DNA from: Verrucomicrobiales bacterium
GTDB lineage: Bacteria; Verrucomicrobiota; Verrucomicrobiia; Verrucomicrobiales; DEV007
Direction: 5' to 3'
NCBI GenBank assembly: GCA_018058245.1
Contig: JAGPCC010000009.1
Location: 1 to 37,016 of the forward strand
Length of the DNA: 37,016 bases
Shown: in pieces, positions 17,221-25,187 of the stretch
Position numbering within the stretch: position 1 is the first letter of the stretch
Layout of the letters: the number at the start of each line of letters is the position of its first letter
Notes under the pieces: model-generated
Told to the model about the DNA's origin: nothing
What the model saw: the letters and a program-made list of their open reading frames with translations, nothing else
Database searches by the model: none
Program-made: the position numbers and the translations under genes

Positions 17221-18687
17221 CTACTTCGGAAAAAGATCGCCCGCTTTCGTCGCGGCTTCGTAGTAGAGTGCCATCGCGTTGAGGTTCTTTACAAAGAGAC
17301 TGGCCTCGATTTTTCCCGAGGAGTGCCAGACTCCGTCGTCTGCGACACTGCGGAGAGCTTTGTTTACTTTCTCAACGAGCCCGCGAGCTGCTTTTGCCCA
17401 ACGTTCCTCGGAGTCCGGTGCGGCGTTCGATTTTTGAATTTCTTCTCTTGGTCGCTCCAGATCTTTGCGCATCCGTTCGATTTTGGACATCAGACTGGAT
17501 TCAATCTTGAACCCATAGTGCGTCGGTAGATCGGAATCGTCGTAGGTGATCTTGTAGGTATCGGCGTGGCAATAGAGCGGACGATCCGTTCCCAGTTCGT
17601 AGAATCGAGACCATTGACCATCAGGGAGGCGGACCTTCTCCAACCAAGTGAGAGCAGTCGGGATGGACTCACGATATTTTTCGTCGCCCGTGGCCACCCA
17701 GAGTTTAAATAGAGCTTCGATGGCTCCGTAGGACTCTCTCGCACTCAGCGCCGGCGGTTCGAATTTGCGGGCCCAGGCCGGTTGCATTGCTTCATTGTAT
17801 TGCTGCGCCCACCCGGGCTGCGGCGCGGGAAGCTGCGCCAGGAGGAGGAAGTCTCCCAGCCGACGGGCGGAGTCGAGATATCGCACCTCGCCGCTCAGAG
17901 CATGGGCGCGCAAAAGCACGTCAAGAATACGAACGAGGTTGTCGTCATTCAATGTAGCAAGTTGGCTATAGGGTTGGTCGGGCCAAGTTTTTGACCAGGA
18001 ATCGGGGAGCGACGCTTTGATGATTGTCTCATTTCCGGACGCCGGACCGCTGAATTGCTGGGGCCAGGCTCCGATGAAGGTTTGAGAGGAGAGGAGCCGA
18101 TCAAGCCCGTATTGTAGGGACTCCTGGAGGTCCTGATTGTCTTTTTCCTCGGGCAGATAAGCGAGTTCGAGGAGCAAGAGCAGAGCCGACTGCGTTTTGT
18201 TGTCATCAAGGGTCGAGCGGAATTTCCGTTTTCCGGGATCCGTATCCCCGGCGAGGACATGACGACGCAGATGATAGCGCTCCGGGTCACCTTTCCCAAA
18301 GTCAAAATCAGAAGTCCAACCACCCGAGGCGAGTTGGCAATCGATCAAAGCGCGGACCGCTGCGCGGGCACCTTCGAGGCAGGTTTTTTCTCCGGTCGCA
18401 TGGTAGGCTTTCAGCATCGCCAGTCCCACCGTGGTCGTACCATCGGGTTGGATCGAGATCACAGTGCGACTCTTATTGTGTTCGGTATATCCGAAACGGA
18501 GGTCGTCGTCCCAACTGGAGGCGTAACCGCCATCGGAGGCGAGTTTTGTGCGGAAAAATTCCACTGCGGTGAGCATAACCGCCGATACATTCGCCGCTTC
18601 CGGTTGTTCAGTTGCGGCCAGCCCGTCTTTTCCAGCACAGAGGAATGGGAGAAGAGACAGAATGAGCGATGGGATGAGAGGTTTCAT
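17221..18687 (-). CDS. Secreted pectate lyase-like protein (PL10 family)
   Basis: This resembles polysaccharide lyase family 10, enzymes that cleave polygalacturonate by beta-elimination with calcium. I choose the ATG at 18685-18687 (488 residues) because it directly precedes a signal peptide (M-K-P-L-I-P-S-L-I-L). Landmarks are S-G-G-W at 121-124, T-L-D-D-N at 159-163, A-W-P-Q at 207-210, P-G-W-A-Q-Q-Y-N at 291-298, and W-S-R-F-Y-E-L-G-T-D-R-P at 359-370. An alpha/alpha-toroid fold is expected. About 90 extra residues follow the core, partly coiled-coil-like (E-R-M-R-K-D-L-E-R-P-R). No sugar transporter or other lyase is adjacent, so substrate and regulation are open. Confidence 0.78.
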   Translation of the reverse strand: MKPLIPSLILSLLPFLCAGKDGLAATEQPEAANVSAVMLTAVEFFRTKLASDGGYASSWDDDLRFGYTEHNKSRTVISIQPDGTTTVGLAMLKAYHATGEKTCLEGARAAVRALIDCQLASGGWTSDFDFGKGDPERYHLRRHVLAGDTDPGKRKFRSTLDDNKTQSALLLLLELAYLPEEKDNQDLQESLQYGLDRLLSSQTFIGAWPQQFSGPASGNETIIKASLPDSWSKTWPDQPYSQLATLNDDNLVRILDVLLRAHALSGEVRYLDSARRLGDFLLLAQLPAPQPGWAQQYNEAMQPAWARKFEPPALSARESYGAIEALFKLWVATGDEKYRESIPTALTWLEKVRLPDGQWSRFYELGTDRPLYCHADTYKITYDDSDLPTHYGFKIESSLMSKIERMRKDLERPREEIQKSNAAPDSEERWAKAARGLVEKVNKALRSVADDGVWHSSGKIEASLFVKNLNAMALYYEAATKAGDLFPK

Positions 18688-19023
18688 ACGGGACGGCATA
18701 AGAGTCGATGGGATCAATCTGAAAGGATGATTCGAGAAATCAGAATCGACGTCAACAGATTATCCCAAACTCTGACCTGCTCCATTAGTCTTGTTCGTTA
18801 CTCAGCGATTTTCGGAAGCAACGTAGGTTGGGGCGAATTGTTCTCCAAGGATGCGGTGGGTTGCGATCGTGCAAAATGCGAAAATGAAGAGCAGGACCGA
18901 TGAGTTGAAAGAACCTAAGGCCGACAAAAATTAGGATAGGAAGTAAAGATAAGTGATTGATTGGTAATTTGTTGCCTGATAATCTCGATCCTGGGCAATG
19001 AAACTGCTCCCACCTCCCTCCTT
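18688..19023. other. 336-base divergent intergenic region
   Basis: No convincing gene is seen between the PL10-like gene (leftward) and the lipoprotein gene (rightward). On the minus strand a TTGACG box (18754-18749) could be a -35 element for the lyase gene, but no good -10 follows at 16-18 bases. On the plus strand a GATAAT-like sequence lies near 18979 without a well-spaced -35 element. Confidence 0.3.
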
Positions 19024-19347
19024 ATGAACCCAACTCAAATACAATCTGATTCGTCTTCACCCCATAGGGGCGGATGCCGAAGTCTTTCGGTTACTGCCGT
19101 CGTCCTTCTAGGAATGACATGTTTTCTCACTGGATGTGACTCCATGGGTACCTCCGCAGGGGGACCGGCGGTCGGACAATGGGTGGACAAACTCCCGTCA
19201 GACTTCCAGCCGGTCGAAATGAACGGTTTTGTCTATTATCAATTCAAAAACCAATACTACGTTCAGCGCGACGGGAAATTCGTGTCTGTCGGGCCACCAA
19301 CCTCGGTGATCCGAGAAAAGCGCTCGATCAGTTATCGGAGGTTCTGA
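19024..19347 (+). CDS. Small lipoprotein of unknown function
   Basis: I use the ATG at 19024 (107 residues) rather than the in-frame TTG at 18961, because it gives an ordinary exported N terminus. A hydrophobic stretch (about 23-36) ends in the lipobox L-T-G-C with Cys38, so the mature protein is lipid-anchored. The C-terminal part, F-V-Y-Y-Q-F-K-N-Q-Y-Y-V-Q-R-D-G-K-F-V-S-V, resembles the aromatic beta-hairpin repeats of small envelope proteins, but I cannot assign a family. It is followed by a long hairpin and then a convergent gene. Confidence 0.65.
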   Translation: MNPTQIQSDSSSPHRGGCRSLSVTAVVLLGMTCFLTGCDSMGTSAGGPAVGQWVDKLPSDFQPVEMNGFVYYQFKNQYYVQRDGKFVSVGPPTSVIREKRSISYRRF

Positions 19348-19365
19348 GCAAAGCGTAGGAGGGCG

Positions 19366-19406
19366 CACGGTGGATGAGGATCAATTCCGATCCAAGATCC
19401 ACCGTG
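19366..19406. terminator. Long nested hairpin between convergent genes
   Basis: CACGGTGGAT (19366-19375) and ATCCACCGTG (19397-19406) form a perfect ten-pair stem. Inside the loop GGATC (19378-19382) and GATCC (19389-19393) form a second stem around AATTCC. There is no T-run, but the position between a rightward and a leftward gene suggests a bidirectional transcription end. Confidence 0.55.
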
Positions 19407-19425
19407 AAACCTATCCCGATTTGAG

Positions 19426-19836
19426 CTAGACTCCCGAAAAGATCAGCCACCAAACGATTCCGCAGGCGAAGCTAAATAGGGTGAGAAAGTGCAGGCCGTT
19501 TTTGCTGCGCTCGGTGTGATACCGTCGACGTTCCGCAAGGGAGAGAGTTTCGCGAGAACGACTGCGACGGGCCGTTTTTTCTGGCGGGGGGAGAATGTTC
19601 TCACTCTTCATCTTCATTCGGGACACGTCGGCTTCGTTCTTCTTTGCGAGAAACGACTCGAGTGCTCCGATCTGAGCATTGAGCTGGTAGACATGGTCGC
19701 CAGTATCGCCCGATTCTCCACGCGGATTTTTCTTTTTCGATGAAGCGGCAGAACCCCATGTTTTCGAAGAACTGTTTTGATTTTTCGAAAAAGTACGGCG
19801 GCGGCGGTTCGCTGGTTTCGAGGAAAAAAAGCTCAT
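19426..19836 (-). CDS. Small basic tail-anchored protein
   Basis: This 136-residue protein has a very basic, Ser/Lys/Arg-rich N-terminal half (R-R-R-R-T-F-S-K and S-S-K-K-K-N), a possible short helix (Q-L-N-A-Q-I-G-A-L-E-S-F-L) at 51-63, another basic stretch (R-R-S-R-S-R at 90-95), and one membrane helix at the C terminus (about 115-134). It should be held in the inner membrane by its tail with the basic domain in the cytoplasm, perhaps contacting nucleic acid or acidic lipids. I recognise no family. It follows the 221-residue tail-anchored protein in the same direction. The start is ATG (19834-19836). Confidence 0.6.
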   Translation of the reverse strand: MSFFSSKPANRRRRTFSKNQNSSSKTWGSAASSKKKNPRGESGDTGDHVYQLNAQIGALESFLAKKNEADVSRMKMKSENILPPPEKTARRSRSRETLSLAERRRYHTERSKNGLHFLTLFSFACGIVWWLIFSGV

Positions 19837-19928
19837 GAATACGACGGAGGATTACGGAGGACGTGGAAGAGAGTTAAGGAATGCAGGTCACAGTGAGAGG
19901 TGCCATGGGCTGGAGCCGACAGTAGTAT

Positions 19929-19978
19929 TCCCGCCGGGGGCGGGATAGATCCGTCATCCGCCTCAAGCGAAGGAGGCG
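19929..19978 (-). other. Two GC-rich hairpins after the 221-residue gene
   Basis: CGCCTC (19959-19964) with GAGGCG (19973-19978), and TCCCGCC (19929-19935) with GGCGGGA (19939-19945), are perfect inverted repeats just past the stop at 19987. Neither is followed by a T-run on the minus strand. They may protect or process the 3' end of the upstream message, or reduce expression of the next gene. Confidence 0.45.
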
Positions 19979-19986
19979 TGAATCGC

Positions 19987-20652
19987 TCAGAAAAAGAGGA
20001 ATCCGATGAGAGCGACGACTCCGAATCCGACGAAGGGAAGGGAGAAGGCGAAGCCGCTTTTGAGCCAATACCGAAAGTCGCCCTGAAGTGACGGCAAACC
20101 CGGGATCGAAGGGCGGGAGGGAGTAGATCCTTTTTTAAAGGTATTCCCGCTCTTTTTCGTGAAGGAATTGATCGCAGGCATTGCATTGTCGATCTCGTCT
20201 TCGGCGGCTTCAATGTAGCTGAGGGCACGGGCCAGTTCTGCCTTGCGGTCGGCGCGGCTCCACATTTCCGGGCGGAGACCATTGATTGTCGCAAGGTGGC
20301 CTTCGAGTTTTTCGTGAACGTTGGAACAGTCCTCCGCAACCCGACGCGCCTCGGTTGCCTCCCGATCTAGGAGGGTCAGGTAGCGATTCAGTTCTTCGCA
20401 AACTTCAATGCGACCTGATTTGAAAAGTTGTTCTTTTTTCGTGAGCTCTTCGAGCTCAGCCGCCTGACGTTTGATTTGTTCCTCTTGTTGACGGAGTTGG
20501 CGGAGTTGATCCTGTGCCTGTTGATATTCGTCGTCGAGGTCGTCGCTGTAGGGCGTGACTGCCTGAAACTGCTTCGGATCGAACTGGATCTGAAGATCTT
20601 GAGCGTCGTCTTCTTCGAAGAAAAATGGTTTGATCTCAGCTACTGCAGACAT
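19987..20652 (-). CDS. Coiled-coil tail-anchored membrane protein
   Basis: This 221-residue protein has an acidic N terminus (F-F-F-E-E-D-D-A), a Gln/Glu-rich coiled coil at about 42-78 (Q-L-R-Q-L-R-Q-Q-E-E-Q-I-K-R-Q), further helix to about 160, a Pro/Ser linker (S-T-P-S-R-P-S-I-P-G-L-P) and one C-terminal membrane helix (about 199-221). It is expected to be anchored by its tail with the coiled coil in the cytoplasm. No family is recognised. It lies 37 bases downstream of the ABC-type permease gene in the same direction, so it may be part of that unit. The start is ATG (20650-20652). Confidence 0.68.
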   Translation of the reverse strand: MSAVAEIKPFFFEEDDAQDLQIQFDPKQFQAVTPYSDDLDDEYQQAQDQLRQLRQQEEQIKRQAAELEELTKKEQLFKSGRIEVCEELNRYLTLLDREATEARRVAEDCSNVHEKLEGHLATINGLRPEMWSRADRKAELARALSYIEAAEDEIDNAMPAINSFTKKSGNTFKKGSTPSRPSIPGLPSLQGDFRYWLKSGFAFSLPFVGFGVVALIGFLFF

Positions 20653-20689
20653 AGAAATAGAAGGTAAATTTTGTTAACCTCTATTAATA

Positions 20690-22432
20690 TTATAAATTGG
20701 TTAGAATTTCCAGTCTTTTTAGCTTTTTTTGTGAAAAAAATAATGGTCCGACCGTAACGAATGCCGTGAGGAGGAGGAGTGCCCCGAGCACGATTGGATT
20801 CGGGCCGTCCAGATACCATTGGGGATTGACGGTATTGTTTTTAAAAATATCCCATCTCAGGAACGCAAGGAGGAGGAGGAATGCGAGGATATATATGAAG
20901 CTTCCGACGAGACAGAGAGTGCCCCCAAAGCCGCTCACGATCTTCGCAGCGTTGGATTCTTGGAGATTGGGGAAGAGCACACCGAGACCTACCGCGAGTC
21001 CGTTGAGTCCCAGTGCGAGAAGCCCGATTGCTGTGGCGAAAAACACGGAATCCTGCATTCCGATCCGGAGATTGTACCCCCCAATGAACAGGATGGCGAT
21101 GACGATGAGGCCGCTACAGAGCGTACTGGTGACAAATTTTTGCATCACGATGGATTGGAGCTTGAGCGGTGACATCGCAAGAATCCAGAGGCGGCGTCCC
21201 TCGAGACTGAATTGGGGGAAAACAAAGCGTGTCGTGAGGGTGGAAAGCGCAAGCGCGCAAACCGAGAGATTAAGAAAGGCCACGAGGTAGAGATCACGCG
21301 GTTGACTCATCTCCCCGTTCATCTGCCGTAGACCGCCCGAGTAGATCGCGAGCAGTCCAAAAACGAGCGAAAACTGGACCCATTGCGCCGGTTCCCGAAA
21401 GAAGGTAAGGTAGTCCTTCCGCGAGATCGCGGCAAGCGGGCGACCGATGACCCGGGCGAGAAGAGAGCGGCGGGGGTAGTCTCGCGAAATTTCGGCGGCG
21501 CCTCCGATCTTGCTCTGATTTCTGCGCAGTGCGGAGTTCGCAGAATGCTGGAGGGAACGATTCCAGGAGCGGTAGAACCAGTATTTCCCTGCAAACGAGA
21601 GGAGCAAAATGGCCATGAGGGCATTGCTCAAGAGGAGAGTCGGGTAGAGGCCGTTGCGAAATTGCTGAAACGGGCGAGTCCAGTCGATGATGGCTCCCGC
21701 GACCCAAGTCCCGGGGAGGCCGCGGTTCACCGTGATCGCCGTGTGGTGCAGGACTCTCTGAAAGGTGAGTGCCGCCCCGAATCCTGTTTCCTCGACGATA
21801 CGTTGGTCCGACAAGGCCGTGTGGATCGCAGATCCGATCCAAAACATCCCGATGAGGGAGATGCCGATAACGATCTGTTTTCGCTTCAGCCAGCGTGCTG
21901 CAGTGATGAGCAAGAGGGCACCGACGGCACTCGAGAGAATGAGGAAGAGGATCAGAACCAGCGCGGTTTTTCCATAGAAGCCCGGGGAGGCATCGCGGAG
22001 GTTGGCGAAGGCAATGAGAAGCGGCGTGAGGATAAAGATGAGTCCCCAACTCGAAAACGTGGCTGATTCAAAGCATTTCCAGAGGAAGATCGCCCGGTGT
22101 GAAACGGGTAGAGTGAGGAGCCAGCGAGTGTCACGGTTCCGGTAGAGGGAGATGTAGGAGGTGACCGCTACGGAAAAAATCAGCATCATCATGAAGCAGA
22201 AGAACATGACGTAAACGAGTCGATCACTGATGAGTCCGCCGGCCGCAGGCAGTGCGGCGACATACTCCAGGCCCTCGCGGAAGAGCAGATAGGCAGCGAT
22301 GGCATAACTGGCGAGGAAGCCGAGAATGGTCGTGCTCATGAGCTTGGAGCGTGAGGCGGCGACACCGGCTTTGACCCGCATCATCCGTAGATGAACTCGA
22401 AAGAGCAGCAACCATTGTTGAGTGGTAGACAT
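20690..22432 (-). CDS. ABC-2-type exporter permease, no ATPase gene adjacent
   Basis: This 580-residue integral membrane protein has about a dozen hydrophobic segments in two groups, separated by a basic cytoplasmic stretch near residues 285-330. The segment Y-R-N-R-D-T-R-W-L-L-T-L-P-V-S near residue 100 is typical of ABC-2-type exporter membrane subunits, where such a loop contacts the ATPase. No Walker-containing partner gene lies on either side: purT is divergent upstream and a coiled-coil protein follows. The ATPase must be encoded elsewhere, or the protein works in another way. The substrate is unknown. The start is ATG (22430-22432). Confidence 0.75.
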   Translation of the reverse strand: MSTTQQWLLLFRVHLRMMRVKAGVAASRSKLMSTTILGFLASYAIAAYLLFREGLEYVAALPAAGGLISDRLVYVMFFCFMMMLIFSVAVTSYISLYRNRDTRWLLTLPVSHRAIFLWKCFESATFSSWGLIFILTPLLIAFANLRDASPGFYGKTALVLILFLILSSAVGALLLITAARWLKRKQIVIGISLIGMFWIGSAIHTALSDQRIVEETGFGAALTFQRVLHHTAITVNRGLPGTWVAGAIIDWTRPFQQFRNGLYPTLLLSNALMAILLLSFAGKYWFYRSWNRSLQHSANSALRRNQSKIGGAAEISRDYPRRSLLARVIGRPLAAISRKDYLTFFREPAQWVQFSLVFGLLAIYSGGLRQMNGEMSQPRDLYLVAFLNLSVCALALSTLTTRFVFPQFSLEGRRLWILAMSPLKLQSIVMQKFVTSTLCSGLIVIAILFIGGYNLRIGMQDSVFFATAIGLLALGLNGLAVGLGVLFPNLQESNAAKIVSGFGGTLCLVGSFIYILAFLLLLAFLRWDIFKNNTVNPQWYLDGPNPIVLGALLLLTAFVTVGPLFFSQKKLKRLEILTNL

Positions 22433-22434
22433 AG

Positions 22435-22460
22435 AGGGAAAGTTCCGGGATTTTTTCCCT
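22435..22460. other. Inverted repeat in the permease/purT divergent region
   Basis: AGGGAAA (22435-22441) and TTTCCCT (22454-22460) are perfect inverted repeats separated by twelve bases. They lie in the 62-base gap between the divergent permease and purT start codons. The site could be an operator acting on both genes or a leader hairpin of the permease message. Confidence 0.35.
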
Positions 22461-22494
22461 TTGGAAAATGCATTTTATCCTTACTGTTGCGCCT

Positions 22495-23679
22495 ATGGCA
22501 AGCATTGGAACACCCTTTACGACAGAAGCGACCCGAGTGATGCTCTGCGGGGCGGGCGAGTTGGGCAAAGAAGTTATCATCGAACTGCAGCGGTTTGGCG
22601 TCGAAGTCATCGCGGTGGATAGTTATGAGAATGCCCCGGGAATGCAGGTGGCAGATCGTTCTCATGTCGTTCCGATGCTCGACGGAGCCGCACTGCGACG
22701 GGTCATTGAGCTGGAAAAACCACATTTTGTCGTTCCCGAGGTAGAGGCGATCGCGACCGATGCCTTGGCGAAATTGGAAGCGGAAGGCAATGTCACGATC
22801 ATTCCGACGGCGAGAGCAGCCCAACTGACCATGAACCGCGAGGGGATTCGCCGCCTCGCGGCAGAGGAATTAGGACTCGAGACCTCCCCCTATCGATTCG
22901 CCGAGACAGAGGAGGAATTTCGCGCGGCGGTGGCGGAAATCGGGCTACCGCTCGTGGTGAAACCTATCATGAGCTCCTCCGGAAAGGGACAAAGCACCGT
23001 CCACCGCGAAGATCAGATCGAGGCCGCGTGGAAATATGCCCAAGAAGGCGGTCGCTCCGGGAAAGGGAAGGTGATCGTCGAAGGGTTTGTTGATTTTGAC
23101 TATGAGATCACCCTCCTGACGATCCGTCATGCGGATGGAACCTCATTTTGCGAGCCGATTGGCCATACGCAAGCGGACGGCGACTATCGGGAAAGTTGGC
23201 AGCCACAGGAGATGAGCGCGCTGGCGAAGGAACGAGCGCAGGAATATTCTAAGGCCGTCACGGACAGTCTCGGTGGACGGGGGATTTTCGGGGTCGAGTT
23301 GTTTGTGAAAGGGGATACGATCATTTTTTCAGAGGTTTCCCCTCGACCGCACGACACCGGGATGGTTACGATGATCTCCCAGGATCTTTCGCAGTTCGCG
23401 CTTCACGTCCGGGCGATCCTGGGATTGCCCATTCCAAATATCCGGCAACAGGGCCCCTCTGCTTCGGCAGTGCTCCTTGTGGAGGGGCACTCGACATCGA
23501 TCACGTACGGAAATCTGGAACAAGCCTTGGTGGAGGACGACACCCAGATCCGAATTTTTGGCAAACCGGCCGTTTTCGGGAAACGACGGATGGGCGTTGC
23601 GGTTGCACGGGGAGTTTCCATCGAAGAGGCCCGAGCAAAAGCGCGTCGGGCGAGTGCGGCCATTCAAGTTTCGCTCTAA
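22495..23679 (+). CDS. purT: Formate-dependent phosphoribosylglycinamide formyltransferase (GAR transformylase 2)
   Basis: PurT formylates glycinamide ribonucleotide using formate and ATP, the third step of purine synthesis, without folate. I choose the ATG at 22495 (394 residues, close to the 392 of E. coli); the frame is open nine codons further upstream. The N-terminal G-A-G-E-L-G-K-E-V Rossmann-like segment is followed by an ATP-grasp domain with [13 protein letters not shown] and [14 protein letters not shown]. It is followed 32 bases on by hisC, and both draw on the PRPP/purine-histidine branch. No Shine-Dalgarno sequence is visible before the start. Confidence 0.97.
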   Translation: MASIGTPFTTEATRVMLCGAGELGKEVIIELQRFGVEVIAVDSYENAPGMQVADRSHVVPMLDGAALRRVIELEKPHFVVPEVEAIATDALAKLEAEGNVTIIPTARAAQLTMNREGIRRLAAEELGLETSPYRFAETEEEFRAAVAEIGLPLVVKPIMSSSGKGQSTVHREDQIEAAWKYAQEGGRSGKGKVIVEGFVDFDYEITLLTIRHADGTSFCEPIGHTQADGDYRESWQPQEMSALAKERAQEYSKAVTDSLGGRGIFGVELFVKGDTIIFSEVSPRPHDTGMVTMISQDLSQFALHVRAILGLPIPNIRQQGPSASAVLLVEGHSTSITYGNLEQALVEDDTQIRIFGKPAVFGKRRMGVAVARGVSIEEARAKARRASAAIQVSL

Positions 23680-23711
23680 GATTCATTTTACTCGTTTACC
23701 TTAAAATTAGC

Positions 23712-24812
23712 ATGTCATCTATTGTAAAAGAAGCTCACCCATGGCTGGAAGGCCTGGTCGCCTATGACCCCGGGAAACCGATCGAAGAAACTGCTCGGGA
23801 GTTGGGCTTGGATCCGGGGCAGATCATTAAACTCGCTTCGAATGAGAATCCGCTCGGGCCGTCCCCCAAGGCCATCGAGGCGATGAAAGCGGCTGCAGAA
23901 GGAGTTCATATCTATCCAGATGGAGGGGGGTATCGTCTCCGCACAGCGATTGCGGAGAAATTCGGGTTTGATCGGGACAATGTAGTGATCAGTAACGGGT
24001 CGAATGAGATCATTGAACTGATCGGGCACGGATTTCTCAGTCCAGGGGACAATGTCATCGCTGCGGAGCATGCCTTCGTGGTCTACAAGCTCATGGCGAC
24101 ACTCTTCGGTGCCGAAACGATTGAAATCCCTGATCCGGGATTTGTTCATGATCTCGATGCGATGGCGGCAGCGATCACACCAAAAACTCGGATGATTTTT
24201 ATCGCCAATCCGAACAATCCGACCGGAACGATGGTGGGGCAGGAGACGATTGACCGATTTATGGAGAAAGTGCCCGATCACGTCATGGTAATCTTCGACG
24301 AGGCCTATTATGAATTCTTCCACGGGGCACCGGATACTTTGAAATACATCCGAGAGGGGCGAAATGTCGTCATCATGCGGACGTTTTCGAAGATTCAAGG
24401 GCTTGCCGGACTCCGCATCGGATATGGACTGACGACACCGGAGATTGCGAAAGTTCTCCACAAATGCCGCCAACCGTTTAATACCAACTCCATAGCTCAG
24501 GCTGGGGCGATTGCCGGATTGGGCGATGAAGAGCATCAGCAGAGAACTCGGGATTTAAATGATGAAGGGATCGCCTTTCTCCAGAAATCCTTCGACGAGA
24601 TGGGATTGGAATACGTGCCGAGTTTTGCGAACTTCGTTCTCGTGAAGGTGGGCGATGGCGATGCCGTGTTCGCGAGGATGCTGAAGGAGGGCGTCATCAT
24701 CCGTGCAATGCGGGCCTACAAACTGCCCGAATGGGTTCGCATTTCCTCGGGAACAATGCCGCAGAATCAACGTTGTATCGCGACGCTCAAGGAGGTCTTG
24801 GAGAAATTATGA
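23712..24812 (+). CDS. hisC: Histidinol-phosphate aminotransferase
   Basis: HisC is a PLP-dependent aminotransferase of histidine synthesis that converts imidazole-acetol phosphate to histidinol phosphate. The 366 residues match the family. Landmarks are the N-terminal S-N-E-N-P-L-G-P-S-P, N-P-N-N-P-T-G at 166-172, F-D-E-A-Y at 195-199, and the PLP lysine at 227 in T-F-S-K-I-Q-G-L-A-G-L-R-I-G-Y. Close relatives act on aromatic amino acids, so a broader or different substrate is possible; no other his gene is in the window. The start is ATG (23712). The stop TGA overlaps the start of the next gene by four bases (ATGA). Confidence 0.9.
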   Translation: MSSIVKEAHPWLEGLVAYDPGKPIEETARELGLDPGQIIKLASNENPLGPSPKAIEAMKAAAEGVHIYPDGGGYRLRTAIAEKFGFDRDNVVISNGSNEIIELIGHGFLSPGDNVIAAEHAFVVYKLMATLFGAETIEIPDPGFVHDLDAMAAAITPKTRMIFIANPNNPTGTMVGQETIDRFMEKVPDHVMVIFDEAYYEFFHGAPDTLKYIREGRNVVIMRTFSKIQGLAGLRIGYGLTTPEIAKVLHKCRQPFNTNSIAQAGAIAGLGDEEHQQRTRDLNDEGIAFLQKSFDEMGLEYVPSFANFVLVKVGDGDAVFARMLKEGVIIRAMRAYKLPEWVRISSGTMPQNQRCIATLKEVLEKL

Positions 24813-25096
24813 CCAAACACGAATGGCGCGAACGCTCCGAAGACGGCGAGATCACTTATTATCGAGCGAACCATCACGCTGGGAAGTGGGTCTTTTATTC
24901 GACCCTGAAAACGGATCCTGACTGGGCGCAGCATGAGATGTTGCCCCTCCCGGTGATGGAATCGCTCCGCGATGTGCTGTGGAATAAACATCAGCGCCGG
25001 AGGCTCCCGCTGAAGCACTTTGAACAGATCGAGGAGATCATCGGTAAGCTGCAAGCCGAGACCCAGACCGGGTCGGTAGATCCGGAATTACTCTAA
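24809..25096 (+). CDS. Conserved-looking 95-residue protein coupled to hisC
   Basis: The ATG (24809) overlaps the hisC stop as ATGA, and a GGAG sequence lies five bases before it inside hisC, so translation is coupled. The protein is soluble, with many Trp/His residues in its first half (H-E-W-R-E-R, W-V-F-Y-S-T-L, P-D-W-A-Q-H-E) and a basic helical second half (R-R-R-L-P-L-K-H-F-E-Q-I-E-E-I). I recognise no family. The tight coupling suggests a role tied to the aminotransferase. It is too short and too unlike known his genes to be a pathway enzyme. Confidence 0.7.
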   Translation: MTKHEWRERSEDGEITYYRANHHAGKWVFYSTLKTDPDWAQHEMLPLPVMESLRDVLWNKHQRRRLPLKHFEQIEEIIGKLQAETQTGSVDPELL

Positions 25097-25187
25097 TGGT
25101 TCCTCGAAGGTGGCGTCATTGCGTTTCCGATTGAATTGCAACGTAATGGGGAACTCGGGGTATTCATTGATGTTACCGACGATTCCC

